Shown piece by piece: positions 62,369 to 64,000 of a stretch of DNA of 64,000 bases. Every line of letters begins with the position of its first letter. Position 1 is the first letter of the stretch. Source of the stretch: Verrucomicrobiales bacterium (lineage in GTDB: Bacteria; Verrucomicrobiota; Verrucomicrobiia; Verrucomicrobiales; DEV007). The position numbers and the translations under genes are program-made. The stretch spans positions 62,001-126,000 of the forward strand of contig PAAG01000046.1 in NCBI GenBank assembly GCA_002698785.1. Reading direction: 5' to 3'. A model generated the notes under the pieces. That model was given only the letters and a program-made list of their open reading frames with translations, was not told the origin of the DNA and did no database searches.

Positions 62369-63421
62369 ATGATCGAAGCTCCCGGAGCGAAAGAAAACTC
62401 TGCAAAGGCGGGCCACTTGGTCCGCCTTTTTGCTGCATTGGTATGCCTTCTACCCACCTCCTGCAGGGCCGAAGAGAAATCCCTCTTCACCTTCCAGCAG
62501 CCTCACATGGGGACCTTGTTTACCATTCGGATCTACGGCGAAAAGCGAGAGTCCGAAATGATAAAGGCGGCCGCCGACAAAGCATTCGAACGAGTCGCAG
62601 AACTAAATCAAATCTGTTCCGACTACTTACCGGAATCTGAGCTGAACAACTTCGCCCGAGAGCCCTCAGGGAAACCGAACCAAGTCAGTCGTGACCTCTT
62701 CAATGTTTTTCAAAAAGCCGTTCAACTCTCCGAAGCCACCGGTGGCGCATTCGATCCAACTGCAGGTCCTCTCATTCGCCTCTGGCGCACCACAAAAAAG
62801 AACGGTCGTCTCCCCCCTCCGAAAAACCTGAATTCCGCCCTCTTTCGGACGGACTATCGACATCTCGACCTCAACCCTATCCAGAGAACGATCACCAAGA
62901 GAATAGACGGCATGCTGTTCGATCTTGGCGGTATAGCCAAAGGGTACGCCGCAGACGCAGCATTTCTCATACTCAGAGAAGCCGGCTACAATCAAGTGCT
63001 GGTAGCTGCCAGCGGAGACATCGTCGTGGGCGATCCCCCACCTGGCCGTGAAGGCTGGACGATCGGAATCGAAACTCTCGACGTCTCCATCGCTCCCGAA
63101 GAAATGCAGACCGTCACATTGAAAAATCAGGCCATCTCTACCTCAGGCGACGCGCGCCAATTCATCGAACTCGACGGAGTCCGTTACTCCCACATCGTAT
63201 CCACCGAAACCGGCCTCGGCCTCACCGAGCGCATCGCCGCCACCGTCATCGCACCCGACGCCACCACCACCGACAGTTACGCTACCGCCGTCACCCTCTT
63301 GGGGGAAAAGGAGGGGCTCAAATTCATCGAAGGCCAAAAAGACATTGAATGCCGCATAGTTTCCCTTCGTGAAGGAAAAGAAGCAATCACCACCACCAGT
63401 GGCTTTCCTCTACAACAGTAA
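62369..63421 (+). CDS. apbE: FAD:protein FMN transferase ApbE
   Basis: 350 residues. Lipoprotein signal with lipobox LPTSC (Cys32). ApbE motifs: QPHMGTLFTIRIYG (about 44-57), GGAFDPTAGPLIRLWR, LDLGGIAKGYAAD, VAASGDIVVGDPPPG and AISTSGDARQFIELDGVRYS plus HIVSTETG. It attaches FMN covalently to threonines of flavoproteins such as NqrB, NqrC and RnfG. It starts 6 bp after the cytochrome/FGE-like fusion on the same strand, implying a common transcript; the flavoprotein client is not in the window. Confidence 0.94.
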   Translation: MIEAPGAKENSAKAGHLVRLFAALVCLLPTSCRAEEKSLFTFQQPHMGTLFTIRIYGEKRESEMIKAAADKAFERVAELNQICSDYLPESELNNFAREPSGKPNQVSRDLFNVFQKAVQLSEATGGAFDPTAGPLIRLWRTTKKNGRLPPPKNLNSALFRTDYRHLDLNPIQRTITKRIDGMLFDLGGIAKGYAADAAFLILREAGYNQVLVAASGDIVVGDPPPGREGWTIGIETLDVSIAPEEMQTVTLKNQAISTSGDARQFIELDGVRYSHIVSTETGLGLTERIAATVIAPDATTTDSYATAVTLLGEKEGLKFIEGQKDIECRIVSLREGKEAITTTSGFPLQQ

Positions 63422-63583
63422 CTTCGACTTCAGTCGAAGCGAATGCCACCGGCCATGTTGTGACCATCCATGATGGCAAACATTCAGCCCAGACATCACC
63501 CAAACCAAAAGGCACAGAACCTGCGGCAACTTTCTCCCCCTTTTCTAGAGCATATTCAAATCGCCAGTACTACACCCACCTAA

Positions 63584-63823
63584 ATGAGCGACACACTTCC
63601 CGATCCCATCCAACTCAAAGATCCCAACGGCAGCACCACCTTCAAGATCTTCCCCAGCCTGTCCTCTTTCGAAATCGTCGTCGGAGAACCCGAGGATGAG
63701 ACGACCGAAAAGACAATCCTCTGGCACACCAAGGCCGGAGAGAAAGCCATACCAAACGCAAACAATACTTGGACCATCCCCGCTTGGGCAGATGAAACCA
63801 ACTACGTCCCCGTCGAAGGTTGA
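63584..63823 (+). CDS. Small hypothetical protein
   Basis: 79 residues, without signal peptide or membrane segment. Beta-rich, acidic: QLKDPNGSTTFKIFPSLSSF, EKTILWHTKAGEKA and WTIPAWADETNYVPVEG. I recognise no family. Coding support comes from regular codon use, a sensible start 162 bp after apbE, and a convergent neighbour beginning right after its stop. Product and role unknown. Confidence 0.5.
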   Translation: MSDTLPDPIQLKDPNGSTTFKIFPSLSSFEIVVGEPEDETTEKTILWHTKAGEKAIPNANNTWTIPAWADETNYVPVEG

Positions 63824-63846
63824 TCCTGCCAGTCCACCGACTCCCT

Positions 63847-64000
63847 CTATTTCTTGGCGTCGGCTATCGTCAGATCATATTTTCCGATATTGGACAGAAA
63901 AACGCCGCTGGATAGGTCCTTCTCAAACTCCAGTTTGAACTCCTGCGAGCCAAAGATCACCACATCGCGGGAACCTTTCACTTTGTACTCGTATTGCTGA
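63847..64000 (-). CDS. Hypothetical protein, C-terminal part (cut by window edge)
   Basis: Read directly on the minus strand: an open frame enters at the window edge and ends at the TAG at 63847-63849. The visible 51 residues include EYKVKGSRDVVIFGSQEF, KLEFEKDLSSGVFLSN and the end IGKYDLTIADAKK. No family can be assigned from this fragment. Confidence 0.55.
   Translation of the reverse strand, partial: QQYEYKVKGSRDVVIFGSQEFKLEFEKDLSSGVFLSNIGKYDLTIADAKK

Noticed and set aside
60854-62416. A 520-codon open frame on the minus strand
   Set aside because: It is antisense to the cytochrome/FGE-like fusion gene, whose protein has clear domain motifs. The antisense product shows no recognisable domain.

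Overview
The window looks like chromosomal DNA of a free-living, probably marine member of the Verrucomicrobiota (Verrucomicrobiae). This is inferred from family content: DUF1552, DUF1592-type, DUF1549/DUF1553 and DUF1501 proteins with planctomycete-type cytochrome modules, DUF1080 proteins, Tat-exported Gfo/Idh/MocA oxidoreductases, sulfatases, many secreted SGNH hydrolases, a bacterial AP2-like protein, FloA and DUF3597. Clear Shine-Dalgarno sites are scarce, so several starts rest on signal peptides, gene overlaps or codon position. I see no phage, insertion sequence, CRISPR array or rRNA. No gap between called genes exceeds 300 bases.

Layout. 1-6052: a truncated Gfo/Idh/MocA gene, a DsrE-like exported protein, an SGNH hydrolase, then a two-gene unit of a diheme DUF1592-type protein and its DUF1552 partner. 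6264-16082: one giant exported metalloprotease with 26 fibronectin-III-like repeats. 16137-19257: DUF1080, a TPR lipoprotein, and a Tat-exported oxidoreductase. 19343-22874: dicarboxylate symporter, dnaB, rplI. 23003-30853: thioredoxin-like protein, lipoprotein, sulfatase, CBS-regulated family II pyrophosphatase, AP2-like protein, DegP protease, a MoeB/rhodanese fusion and a Trm112-like protein. 30850-32438: nadK and tlyA. 32531-36711: DUF1549/DUF1553-DUF1501 pair and an EF-hand SGNH-like protein. 36833-42059: two hypothetical membrane proteins, DUF1080, sulfatase, dihydroorotase. 42154-48805: tRNA-Ala(GGC), lipoprotein, mgtE, fasciclin, a repeat peptide, DhnA-type aldolase, radical SAM protein, dusB. 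48871-57635: small membrane protein, yaaA operon, DUF3597, M15 peptidase, CCA enzyme, SGNH/GxDLY hydrolase, floA and a proline-rich membrane protein. 57638-64000: a three-gene ABC unit, a cytochrome/formylglycine-enzyme-like fusion, ApbE, and two small or partial hypotheticals.

How it fits together. Much of the coding capacity is exported and points to breakdown of complex, often sulfated, glycans at the cell surface: two Cys-type sulfatases, two DUF1080 proteins (putative 3-keto-glycoside hydrolases), Gfo/Idh/MocA oxidoreductases that could make 3-keto sugars, SGNH esterases, and heme proteins that may take the electrons. The formylglycine-enzyme-like protein at 60821 lacks the catalytic cysteine pair, so sulfatase activation must come from elsewhere. 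Housekeeping genes are scattered between these blocks.

The most unusual items are the giant repeat protease with a visibly recombinant repeat, a strong promoter that places transcription start on a GTG codon (36833), a hairpin next to a start codon (38648-38685), three GACA motifs at exact 11-bp steps (45034-45059), an 11-residue-repeat exported peptide (45116), and a heme-domain/FGE-fold fusion with a second cytochrome module that has lost its heme site.
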